Source: Deltaproteobacteria bacterium
GTDB lineage: Bacteria > Desulfobacterota > Desulfomonilia > UBA1062
Reading direction: 5' to 3'
Assembly: GCA_023230665.1 (NCBI GenBank)
Contig: JALNWY010000050.1
Span: 1 to 18,920 of the forward strand
Length of the DNA: 18,920 nt
The notes beneath the pieces are model-generated. The model worked only from the letters and a program-made list of their open reading frames with translations, did not search any database and was not told the origin of the DNA. Position numbers and translations under genes: made by a program. Below are positions 6,382-13,921 of the stretch, piece by piece; position 1 is the first letter of the stretch; each line of letters begins with the position of its first letter.

Positions 6382-7712
6382 TGGGCAATGAGAATCTGGA
6401 AAGCAAACGCTGGTGGATAGCAATAGCTGCTGTTATAATTCAGCTTTGCCTTGGTACGGTCTACGCATGGTCGGTTTTTAAAAACCCCCTGATGAACATG
6501 CACGGGTGGGACGGCAAGACCGTTCAGTACACCTTCATGCTGCTCATGCTTATCATCGGACTGTCCGCGGCCTTTGGCGGCACGCTCGTTGATAAGAAGG
6601 GACCCCGCTTCGTCGCCACGATCGGCGGTATTCTCTTCGGCCTCGGCACCATAATTGCCGGTTATGCTGATCAGGTCGGAAGCATCGCGCTTCTTTACCT
6701 GGGCTTCGGCGTGATCGCCGCGTTGGGTAACGGTTTCGGATACGTGACGCCTATCGCCACGCTGATCCGCTGGTTCCCCGATAAGCGCGGCCTGGTAACG
6801 GGGCTTGCTGTGATGGGTTTCGGCGCGGGCGCCTTTTTCATGGGACAGATCGCACCGCACATGATCTTTGCCTTTCGCGAGGTTGATGCATCCGGGCAGA
6901 TCATTGCTTCCGGCGTGGCCAAGACATGGTATATCTGGGGCTTGATTTTCCTCGTTCTGGTAACGGCCTCGGCCCAGCTGTTCAAGAATCCTCCGCAGGG
7001 CTGGTTGCCGGCCGGATTCAAACCCGCGGCCGCCACGGTCTCGGCCGCTGATTCCTTTACGCTGGGCGAAGCCTTGAAGAAGCGCCAGTGGTGGATGCTC
7101 TGGGCCATGCTCTGCCTCAATATCTCCGCAGGACTGGGCCTCATTTCGCAGCACTCCCCGCTCGCTCAGGACGTGTACAGGAAGACCATGGGTCTTCTGG
7201 GCGATCTGACGCCCGAGCAGATCGCAGCCGTGGCCGCAGCAGGCGGCTCCGTGGTCGCCATCGCGGCCATCTTCAACGGTCTGGGAAGGCTTTTCTGGGC
7301 CAAGATCTCCGACAATATCGGCCGAAAGAATGTCTTCCTCACCATGTTCATCACGCAGGCCGTTATTTACCTGCTGGTCGCCATGGGCTATGTGTCGAAC
7401 TACTATCTCTTCATCGTCGTCTCCTGCTACCTGCTGGCATGCTATGGCGGCGGATTCGCAACCATGCCCGCCTTTGCCGCTGACGCGTTTGGCCCGGCAT
7501 ATATCGGCAAGGTCTATGGTTTCATGCTGACTGCATGGAGCGCAGCCGGCATTATCGGACCCTTCGCGTTCGAGGCCTTTAAGCCGCAGGCATTGTATAT
7601 CGCCGCAGGCCTGCTGATACTGGGCTTCATCGTCGCACTGGCCTACACTCCGCCCAAAGGGAAGAAGGCCGGCGCCGGTCAGTTGAATAAACCTCAAACT
7701 GCTTCCAAGTGA
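6381..7712 (+). CDS. OFA-family (oxalate/formate antiporter type) MFS transporter
   Basis: A 443-aa inner-membrane protein with about 12 hydrophobic segments. The start of helix 1, IIQLCLGTVYAWSVFKNPL (about residues 19-37), is typical of the OxlT/OFA branch of the major facilitator superfamily. The inter-helix 2-3 motif A is GGTLVDKKGPRF, and a related copy, AKISDNIGRKNVF, follows the central loop. The loop at about 210-235 is hydrophilic and the C-terminus ends in a short lysine-rich tail. Members exchange small carboxylates such as oxalate, formate or lactate; the substrate cannot be read from sequence, but the FDH and FocA neighbours make a formate-linked or monocarboxylate role plausible. 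ATG 6381 has GGAGGAGGT six bases upstream and overlaps the leader ORF stop. Terminator-like structures on both sides suggest its own unit. Confidence 0.88.
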   Translation: MGNENLESKRWWIAIAAVIIQLCLGTVYAWSVFKNPLMNMHGWDGKTVQYTFMLLMLIIGLSAAFGGTLVDKKGPRFVATIGGILFGLGTIIAGYADQVGSIALLYLGFGVIAALGNGFGYVTPIATLIRWFPDKRGLVTGLAVMGFGAGAFFMGQIAPHMIFAFREVDASGQIIASGVAKTWYIWGLIFLVLVTASAQLFKNPPQGWLPAGFKPAAATVSAADSFTLGEALKKRQWWMLWAMLCLNISAGLGLISQHSPLAQDVYRKTMGLLGDLTPEQIAAVAAAGGSVVAIAAIFNGLGRLFWAKISDNIGRKNVFLTMFITQAVIYLLVAMGYVSNYYLFIVVSCYLLACYGGGFATMPAFAADAFGPAYIGKVYGFMLTAWSAAGIIGPFAFEAFKPQALYIAAGLLILGFIVALAYTPPKGKKAGAGQLNKPQTASK

Positions 7713-8072
7713 CCCGATATCGTACCGGACACTGATTCAAAGACCGAAGGCGGGTTCACCCGCCTTCGGTCTCATCTGCATCTGAGCGACGCAGATGGCC
7801 ATAAAAATTATATGTGATAAAAAGCATAAAATAACAGGTACTTGATACGCCGTAAACTGAACGAGCATTCATTCAAGCGAAAAAATACCCATATATCCCC
7901 TTGTGATCCGACTGATAATCATTTATAGATAGTGTGCCGGTTCTCTAGCAGACATAGTCTCGGCAAGATAATGAGAACAGGTACACAGGAAAACAGACAA
8001 CATGCTGAGATCAGTCCATAAAAGAATAAAAACTGCCCGTTTCAAAAATAACGAGAACCAAGGGGGGGAAGG
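7713..8072 (+). promoter_or_regulatory. Intergenic region and probable promoter/5' leader of fdhA
   Basis: A 360-bp stretch without a gene. It begins with two hairpins (7741-7772 and 7773-7797). A sigma70-type promoter candidate is TTGTGA (7901-7906) and TATAGA (7924-7929), spacer 17 bp, which would give fdhA a leader of about 135 nt. Within that leader GTTCTC (7940-7945) can pair with GAGAAC at 7973-7978 or 8053-8058; the latter copy lies just before the ribosome site. A direct repeat AACAGGTAC occurs at 7833-7841 and 7976-7984. I looked for a molybdenum-cofactor riboswitch and did not recognise one. Confidence 0.4.
7741..7772 (+). terminator. Strong GC-rich hairpin after the MFS gene (no T run)
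   Basis: AGACCGAAGGCGGG (7741-7754) and CCCGCCTTCGGTCT (7759-7772) form a perfect 14-bp stem with a TTCA loop, 28 bp after the transporter stop. No T tract follows, so it is an atypical intrinsic terminator or a 3'-end stabilising hairpin. A weaker CATCTGC/GCAGATG hairpin (7773-7779/7791-7797) abuts it. Confidence 0.6.
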
Positions 8073-10760
8073 ATGGTCATAACCATAGACGGTAAGAAGT
8101 GCGAGTTCACAGCCGGTCAGACAGTGTATGAGGTCGCAAAGGCAAACGGGATCTCCATACCCGTCCTGTGCCATCACGAGCAGATAAAGCCTGTTGGCGC
8201 ATGCAGGGTGTGCGTGGTGGAGGTGGAAAAGGCCCGTTCGCTGGTTGCATCCTGCGCCATGCCCGCTGAAAACGGGATGGTGGTGCATACCTCAACGCCG
8301 AGGGTCTTGAGTTCACGGAAGCTTTCCGTTGAGCTCCTCATGACCCAGGGCCACCACAAGTGCATCACCTGCGAGAGCAGCGGCGACTGTGTGCTGCAGG
8401 ATCTGGCGTATTCGCTCGGCATCGATTCGCCGCGGTTCGACGAATCGGAAACATATCGTGAGCTCGAACAGACAAACGAAATGATCGTGCGCGACATGAA
8501 CAAATGCGTGCTCTGCGGCCTGTGCGTGAGGGCGTGCAACGAGGTCCAGGTCAATCAGGTGCTCGACTACTCGGGCAGGGGCCCGACTGCAGCGGTAGGG
8601 CCGGCCTTCGGATTGACATATGAAAACTCTGACTGTGTGTTCTGCGGCGAGTGCGTGAGGGTCTGCCCCGTGGGAGCGCTGTTCGAAAAGCAGGGGCGTT
8701 TCCAGGGCAGGGTGAGCGATCTCCGACAAGTGCGCACCACCTGCGCCTACTGCGGGGTCGGCTGCCAGATGGACATGAACGTCAAGGAAAACCGCATTGT
8801 CAAAATCACCACGCCCCGCGAAGGCGCACCTGCTCCGAACTTCGGCAGCCTGTGCATCAAGGGGCGTTTCGGCCATGATTTCGTAGGCCATGAAGACAGG
8901 CTCACCCAACCCATGATCAGGGTTGACGGCGAGCTCAGGGAAGCGACCTGGGACGAGGCGATCGCCTATGTGGCCGAGAAGCTCGGCTCCATCAGGAAAG
9001 CGCATGGCCCTGATGCCCTGGCCGGGCTTTCATCGGCGCGGTGCACGAACGAAGAGAACTACCTGTTTCAGAAATTCTTCAGGGCCGTGATGGGGACGAA
9101 CAATGTCGATCACTGCGCACGCCTTTGACACAGCTCGACCGTGGCCGGTCTGGCCACAGCATTCGGCTCGGGCGCGATGACGAACTCCATCACCGACCTC
9201 GGAGAATCGGATTGCTATCTGATCACCGGGACGAACACCACCGAGAACCATCCCGTGATCGCCACATTCATCAAACGCGCACTCACCCAGAGAGACGCAA
9301 AGCTCATTCTCGCCGACCCGAGGAACATCGAGCTCGGGAAGTTCGCGACCATATGGCTCAGGCAGAGGCCCGGCACCGATGTGGCCTGGATCAACGGGAT
9401 GATGAACGTGATCATCGACGAGGGCCTGCTCAACGAGACCTTCGTAGCCGAGCGCACCGAGAATTTCCAGGCCCTCAAGGCCACAGTGGAGAAGTACACG
9501 CCCGAATATGTCGAGAAGATCTCCGGCATCCCGGCAGACAACCTCAAAAAGGCCGCACGGTTGTATGCGAAGTCAGGGGCCTCGGCTATCGTATATGCCA
9601 TGGGCATCACCCAGCATATCAACGGCACTGACAACGTGAAGTCGCTGGCCAACCTGGCCATGCTCACCGGTCAGATCGGAAGGCCGGGAACCGGGGTGAA
9701 CCCGCTTCGCGGGCAGAACAATGTCCAGGGGGCCTGCGACATGGCGTGTCTGCCCGGCAACCTTCCGGCCTACAAAAAGGTGACCGAGGCCGCCGACAGA
9801 AAGCCTTTTGAGGATGCGTGGGGGGTTTCCCTGCCGGATAAGGTCGGCCTCACGATCCCGAAGATCATCGACGCCGCAGCCGGCGGAGCGCTCAAGGCCC
9901 TCTATGTGATGGGCGAGAACCCCATGATGTCTGACCCTGACGTGAGGCACGTGGAAAAGGCGCTGAAGAACCTGGATCTTCTTATTGTTCAGGATATCTT
10001 TCTCACCGAGACCGGCAATCTTGCCCATGTCGTGCTCCCCACGGCAGGGTGGGGCGAAAAGGAAGGCACCTATACGAACACCGAGCGCAGGGTCCAGCGT
10101 ATCCGGAAGGCCGTGGACGCTCCCGGAGATGCCAGGCCGGACTGGGAGATCATCACCCTGCTCGCCAACAGGCTCGGGGCAAACTGGCAGTACGCATCCG
10201 CACAGGACATCTATGAAGAAGTCCGTAAGGTCACGGTGTCCTATACAGGCATCACGTACGATAGAATCGAGAAACAGGGCATCCAGTGGCCCTGCCCGAA
10301 CACCGAGCACCCCGGCACCCCGATTCTCCATTCCGCGGCATTCACCCGGGGCAAGGGTCTGTTCAGCGTGTGCGAGCATATAGATCCGGCCGAGCTCCCG
10401 GACAACGAGTATCCGCTCCTTCTCACTACGGGGCGCATCCTGTATCAGTACCATACCGCAACCATGAGCAGACGCTCCAAGGGACTGGTCTCAAGGACAC
10501 CTCAGGCCTTCGTGGAGATCCATCCCGACGATGCGGGCAAACTCGGCATCGCCCACGGCGACAAGATCGAGGTGTCATCCCGCAGGGGATCCATCGAGGT
10601 CTATGCCGAGTTGAACGGCAGGTGCGACAAGGGGGTGGTGTTCATCCCCTTCCATTACAGCGAGGCTGCGGTGAACCGGCTGACAAACGCGGCCATCGAC
10701 CCGGTCGCCAACATACCGGAGTACAAGGTGAGCGCCGTCAAGATCAGGAAAGTGGCTTAG
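8073..10760 (+). CDS. fdhA: Selenocysteine-containing formate dehydrogenase alpha subunit with NuoG-like iron-sulfur N-terminus
   Basis: An 895-aa protein if the in-frame TGA at 9126-9128 is read as selenocysteine (residue 352, followed by H353 in CARL-U-HSSTVAGL, the known U-H active site). Domains: [2Fe-2S] ferredoxin (C33, C44, C47, C61); His-Cys3 [4Fe-4S] site (H94 or H95, C97, C100, C106); two [4Fe-4S] clusters (C145/C148/C151/C155 and C188/C191/C194/C198); then the molybdopterin enzyme with a cluster on C224, C227, C231, C261; and a C-terminal MGD-binding domain (about 780-895, with LTTGRILYQYHT). It catalyses formate/CO2 interconversion at Mo or W bis-MGD. No Tat signal, so it is cytoplasmic. 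The NuoG-like N-terminus is the part that normally contacts NuoE/NuoF-like partners, encoded at 2117-6064. Start ATG 8073 follows a G-rich ribosome site. An annotation program would split it into two genes. Confidence 0.95.
9126..9157 (+). promoter_or_regulatory. Selenocysteine TGA codon and bacterial SECIS hairpin
   Basis: TGA at 9126-9128 is followed by GTGGCC (9141-9146), loop GGTCT (9147-9151) and GGCCAC (9152-9157). The GGTCT loop is the SelB-binding apical loop known from E. coli fdhF, and it begins 18 nt after the TGA, which is the spacing I recall for E. coli. Coding sequence on both sides is one continuous frame of one protein family. Confidence 0.93.
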
Positions 10761-10776
10761 AGATCCACAGAAGACA

Positions 10777-10816
10777 ATCATCATGCATGCCGCTTTCAAG
10801 CGGCATGCATGATGAT
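10777..10816 (+). terminator. Long perfect hairpin between fdhA and focA (no T run)
   Basis: The arms 10777-10794 and 10799-10816 are perfectly complementary over 18 bp around a TTCA loop (ATCATCATGCATGCCGCT against AGCGGCATGCATGATGAT). It starts 16 bp after the fdhA stop. No T tract follows, so it may be an attenuating or mRNA-protecting hairpin rather than a full terminator. It shares the TTCA loop with the hairpin after the MFS gene. Confidence 0.6.
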
Positions 10817-10925
10817 GCTGCCTCCCGAAAGCAAAACAACGAGAGCAGAAGGCCCGGGAAGAAGCATGTATATTCCGGGCTGGAAAGCGAGAGCTATAAT
10901 AAATCACAACTAGATGGAGGTATGT

Positions 10926-11765
10926 ATGGGTTTCAACACACCAGTGCAGGTTGCAGAAGCTGTTGCAAATGCCGGGAACAACAAGGCGAATCTTCCGTTT
11001 CTGCAGATGTTCATCCTGGGGCTCTTTGCAGGCGCCTATATCGGGTTCGGAGCCGAGTTGTGCACCATGGTGCTCACCGGGACTCAGGCAACACTCGGCC
11101 TCGGGATGTCCAAGTTCTTCGGAGGATCCGTGTTCTCCGTAGGCCTCATTCTCGTAGTCATCTGCGGCGCAGAGCTCTTCACCGGAAACAACCTCATGAC
11201 CATCGGTCTTTCCCGCGGCCAGTTCGGCATGAAGGGTATCGTGTACAACTGGGTGGTGGTTTACATCGCCAATCTGCTCGGCTCGTTGTTGCTCGTGTAC
11301 ATCATGTACAAATCCACCCTGTGGATGACGGGCGGCGGCGCCGTTGGACAGACAGCCATCGGCCTGGCCAACGGAAAAGTGAATCTCACCTTTGCCGAGG
11401 CGTTTTACCGCGGCATCGGCTGTAACTGGCTCGTGTGTCTGGCCGTGTGGATGGCATTCGCGGCCCAGGACGTAGTGGGCAAGATATTCGGCATCTTTTT
11501 TCCCATCATGGCCTTTGTTGCGTCCGGTTTTGAGCACTGCGTAGCAAACATGTACTTCATCCCCATGGGGATCGTGCTCAAGGGTACGGACAAGCTGGCC
11601 GAGTACTCTGCGGCACTGCCCGGCATCGAAAACCTCACCTGGGGCGGGTTCTTCATCGACAACCTGGTCCCGGTGACCTTGGGCAATATCGTGGGCGGAG
11701 CCATCTTCGTGGGTCTCGCATACTTCATGTGCTATGCGAACCAGCTGTGCAAGACCGATAAGTAA
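10926..11765 (+). CDS. focA: Formate channel of the FNT family (FocA-like)
   Basis: A 279-aa inner-membrane protein of the formate/nitrite transporter family; these form pentameric channels with six helices per subunit. Visible family motifs are NLPFLQMFILGLFAGAYIGF (22-41), GAELFTGNN (81-89, the central helix break), GIGCNWLVCLAVWMAFAAQD (163-182), and GFEHCVANMYF with the conserved pore histidine H204. The last helix is VTLGNIVGGAIFVGLAYF. I start at ATG 10926 because GGAGG at 10916-10920 is an ideal ribosome site; an in-frame ATG at 10914 would contain that site. A TATAAT-like -10 (10895-10900) lies just upstream but has no good -35, so it may be cotranscribed with fdhA. Role: release or uptake of formate. 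Nitrite or hydrosulfide FNT channels are less likely here. Confidence 0.92.
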   Translation: MGFNTPVQVAEAVANAGNNKANLPFLQMFILGLFAGAYIGFGAELCTMVLTGTQATLGLGMSKFFGGSVFSVGLILVVICGAELFTGNNLMTIGLSRGQFGMKGIVYNWVVVYIANLLGSLLLVYIMYKSTLWMTGGGAVGQTAIGLANGKVNLTFAEAFYRGIGCNWLVCLAVWMAFAAQDVVGKIFGIFFPIMAFVASGFEHCVANMYFIPMGIVLKGTDKLAEYSAALPGIENLTWGGFFIDNLVPVTLGNIVGGAIFVGLAYFMCYANQLCKTDK

Positions 11766-11798
11766 TCAGGCAGGAACATTTCGTATATCTACAAAGGA

Positions 11799-11837
11799 GA
11801 CATGCCCGTGCGGGCGGGCATGTCCTCTTTTCTTCTC
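11799..11837 (+). terminator. Intrinsic terminator after focA
   Basis: GACATGCCCG (11799-11808) and CGGGCATGTC (11815-11824) form a 10-bp stem with a 6-nt loop, followed by a T-rich tract (CTCTTTTCTTCTC). It lies 33 bp after the focA stop and separates formate genes from the regulatory cluster. Confidence 0.85.
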
Positions 11838-11965
11838 TGGAATAATCCTTATGGTATCATTGCATTCCCCAGAATCGCCCAGGCCTTTATCCACCTGATT
11901 CTATTGACACTGAGTCTACCGCTGTGGTACGAAACAAGCTATCACGCCACTGGAGAAAAGATCGG

Positions 11966-12349
11966 GTGAAGCTTTCAGAAATCAGGGATTTGTTGGATGC
12001 ACGGGTTATCGTAGGCGAAGATAAGCTGGATATCGAGATCACGACTGCCTTTGGCGCCGATCTGATGAGCGATGTCCTGTCCTTTGCCCGTTCCGGCTGC
12101 CTGCTGATCACCGGCCTTTCGAACCCTCAGGCCGTGAGAACAGCATATGCGCTCGATATCGCGGCCATCCTGGTGTGCCGGGGGAAATTTCTCACCGATA
12201 AATTCATTGAGACGGCCAGAGAACTGGGCATCCCCATCCTGTGGACCAGGTTCATCATATTCGAGTCGTGCGGCAGGCTCTTTCAGAAAGGATTGACCGG
12301 CTGTATCCGGAAGACAGATGGAAACGAGGAAAAAATTATTGTCCGATGA
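11966..12349 (+). CDS. DRTGG-domain protein 1
   Basis: A 127-aa protein that is essentially one DRTGG domain. This small alpha/beta domain is found in some phosphotransacetylases and beside CBS domains; its ligand is unknown to me. Recognisable features are VKLSEIRDLLDARVIVGED, AFGADLMSDVLSFA and the ITGLSNPQAVRTAYALDIAA core. I start at GTG 11966, where homologues typically begin with KLSEI, with GGAG at 11952-11955; an upstream start at 11924 adds 14 residues of unrelated character. A TTGACA box (11904-11909) may be the -35 of the cluster promoter, but the -10 is poor (TACGAA at 11928, spacer 18). The end overlaps the next gene by 32 bp. Probably a ligand-sensing or partner protein of the adjacent ATPases. 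Confidence 0.75.
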   Translation: MKLSEIRDLLDARVIVGEDKLDIEITTAFGADLMSDVLSFARSGCLLITGLSNPQAVRTAYALDIAAILVCRGKFLTDKFIETARELGIPILWTRFIIFESCGRLFQKGLTGCIRKTDGNEEKIIVR

Positions 12350-12782
12350 AGATTTTCCCGAATCACTGGAGGGCATCTACCGCATCCAGGGAAGAGACTT
12401 CGTGGATGCGGGGATCATATCCAGCGAGGTCAAGAAGAGCCTGCAGGGAAAAGGCATCCCGGAGAGCATCATCCGCAGGATCGCGGTGATCACCTTCGAA
12501 GCGGAGATCAACATCATCTCCTATGCAGAGCAGGGAACCATCCAGCTGTTCATCGAGCCTGACGCCATCATTATCGAAGCAAACGATATAGGTCCGGGAA
12601 TCGAGGATATCGATCTTGCGCTCCAGGAAGGATATTCTACTGCGGACGACTCCATCCGCGAGCTTGGGTTCGGCGCCGGCATGGGGCTGAGCAACATAAA
12701 AAAATTTTCAGATATTTTCGAGCTCACCTCTGATGTCGGTCAGGGCACTCGCCTGAAGAGCATCGTGAAGCTCAACGGATAA
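12318..12782 (+). CDS. RsbW/SpoIIAB-like GHKL ATPase (anti-sigma-factor/serine kinase type)
   Basis: A 154-aa single-domain GHKL ATPase. The N box is FEAEINIIS (E61, N65), the G1 box NDIGPGI (D90), and the G2 loop GFGAGMGLSNIKKF (117-130), ending with GQGTR. This is the HATPase_c_2 layout of anti-sigma factors and Ser/Thr kinases such as RsbW and SpoIIAB, about 140-150 aa. There is no DHp helix or phosphoacceptor histidine, so it is not an ordinary sensor kinase. No cognate anti-anti-sigma (STAS) or sigma factor gene is present in the window. ATG 12318 lies inside the preceding gene; a TTG at 12339 with GAGG upstream is an alternative start. Its target is unknown; the flanking DRTGG proteins are candidates. 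Confidence 0.82.
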   Translation: METRKKLLSDEDFPESLEGIYRIQGRDFVDAGIISSEVKKSLQGKGIPESIIRRIAVITFEAEINIISYAEQGTIQLFIEPDAIIIEANDIGPGIEDIDLALQEGYSTADDSIRELGFGAGMGLSNIKKFSDIFELTSDVGQGTRLKSIVKLNG

Positions 12783-12793
12783 GGAGCAGGGTA

Positions 12794-13135
12794 ATGAATC
12801 TGGAGACACTGATCGAGACACTTGGCCTGAAGTGCAAGTGCTGTTGGGAAAAGCTGAAAACCACCGAGGTCAGAGGCGGCTATGCAGGGGATCTTCTCAG
12901 TGACGTCATGGCGAACAGCAGTGCCGGCGAAATATGGATTACACGGCAGGTGCACCAGAACATCGTTGCCGTGGCCTCACTGAAAGACCTTGCCGGCATC
13001 GTCATCGTGCAGGGGGCAAGCCCGGAGAAAGACACCATCGAGCGGGCGAGCAAAGAAGGTGTCCCCATCATGGTGACCGACATGGCGAAGTTCGAGGTGG
13101 TGGGAAAGGTCTATCGGCTCCTCTCCGAAGGCTGA
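12794..13135 (+). CDS. DRTGG-domain protein 2
   Basis: A 113-aa DRTGG-domain protein, more canonical than the first. Visible stretches are EVRGGYAGDLLSDVMANSSA, EIWITRQVHQNIVAVASLKD and LAGIVIVQGASPEKDTIERA, ending KFEVVGKVYRLLSEG. Cysteines at 33, 35 and 36 (KCKCC) are near the N-terminus; whether they matter is unknown. ATG 12794 follows AAGGAGCAGGGTA, a good ribosome site, 11 bp after the previous stop. Proteins of this kind sit in regulatory sets next to hydrogenase-type genes in other anaerobes. The biochemical role is not established. Confidence 0.8.
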   Translation: MNLETLIETLGLKCKCCWEKLKTTEVRGGYAGDLLSDVMANSSAGEIWITRQVHQNIVAVASLKDLAGIVIVQGASPEKDTIERASKEGVPIMVTDMAKFEVVGKVYRLLSEG

Positions 13136-13165
13136 CCATGCCCTTTAAGCTCCAGAGGGTTTCCC

Positions 13166-13921
13166 ATGAATGAATCCGGGCTGAAAATATTTCGCTGCAG
13201 CCTGCACGTTCATACCTGCCTTTCCCCGTGCGGAGACCTTGACATGCATCCCCGGGCCCTTGTCGACGAGGCGCTTGCTCAGGGGCTCGACATCATTGCG
13301 GTCTGCGATCACAACTCATCCGAGAATGTGCCCTATGTCATGCGCGCGGCACGCGGCACCGCCTTGTGCGTGATTCCCGGAATGGAGATATGCACTCGGG
13401 AAGAAGCCCACGTGCTCGCGCTCTTCGGTGAACAGGCCCAGCTCTCCCTTCTTCAGGACTATATATACGCCAACCTTCATGGTCTTAACGACGAGGATGC
13501 CTTCGGCCTCCAGCCCATTGTCAATGAGACGGGTGAGGTAGAGGGCTTCAACGAGCGGCTCCTCATAGGCGCAGCCGACATCCCGCTGGAAGACCTCGTG
13601 GGCAGAATCCACGAGTACAGCGGTCTGGCGATCGCCGCCCATATCGACAGGCCGAGCTTCAGCGTGATCGGCCAGCTCGGATTCATTCCCCCCCATGTCC
13701 CTTTCGACGCCTTGGAGATATCCGCCCGTCTGGGGATCAGAGGCGGGAGAGAAAGGTTTCCCGAGCTCTCGGGCTATCCCTTTATCACATCCTCTGACGC
13801 CCATTTCATCCCAGACATCGGTGCCGCCTGCACGCGCATGGTCCTTAAGGAACCCTGCTTCGCCGAGGTGGCCATGGCCCTGAAGAGACAGGAGGGAAGA
13901 TACATCGAGGAGGGAGCATGA
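13166..13921 (+). CDS. PHP-domain metal-dependent phosphoesterase
   Basis: A 251-aa protein with a complete PHP active-site set: HxH at H14/H16 (SLHVHT), DH at D48/H49 (CDHNSSE), E74 (GMEI), H82, H159 (AAHIDRPS) and DAH at 211-213 (SSDAHF). These ligands normally bind two or three metal ions. PHP enzymes of this size hydrolyse phosphate monoesters or nucleotide 3'-phosphates (TrpH/RNase AM-like). TrpH-like proteins share the SLHVHT-S-CG-L start. The start is ATG 13166; the stop overlaps the next start as ATGA, implying coupling. Next to two GHKL ATPases it could be the phosphatase or nucleotide-turnover arm of a signalling module; that is inference. Confidence 0.83.
   Translation: MNESGLKIFRCSLHVHTCLSPCGDLDMHPRALVDEALAQGLDIIAVCDHNSSENVPYVMRAARGTALCVIPGMEICTREEAHVLALFGEQAQLSLLQDYIYANLHGLNDEDAFGLQPIVNETGEVEGFNERLLIGAADIPLEDLVGRIHEYSGLAIAAHIDRPSFSVIGQLGFIPPHVPFDALEISARLGIRGGRERFPELSGYPFITSSDAHFIPDIGAACTRMVLKEPCFAEVAMALKRQEGRYIEEGA

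Noticed and set aside
6378..7697. A 439-codon minus-strand frame antisense to the MFS transporter
   Set aside because: The translation is rich in H, G, D and E with no domain, while the plus strand encodes a textbook 12-helix transporter.
9126..9140. Frameshift or nonsense mutation splitting fdhA into two pseudogene halves
   Set aside because: The frame is unchanged across the TGA, the codon falls at the known Sec active site, and a proper SECIS loop follows.
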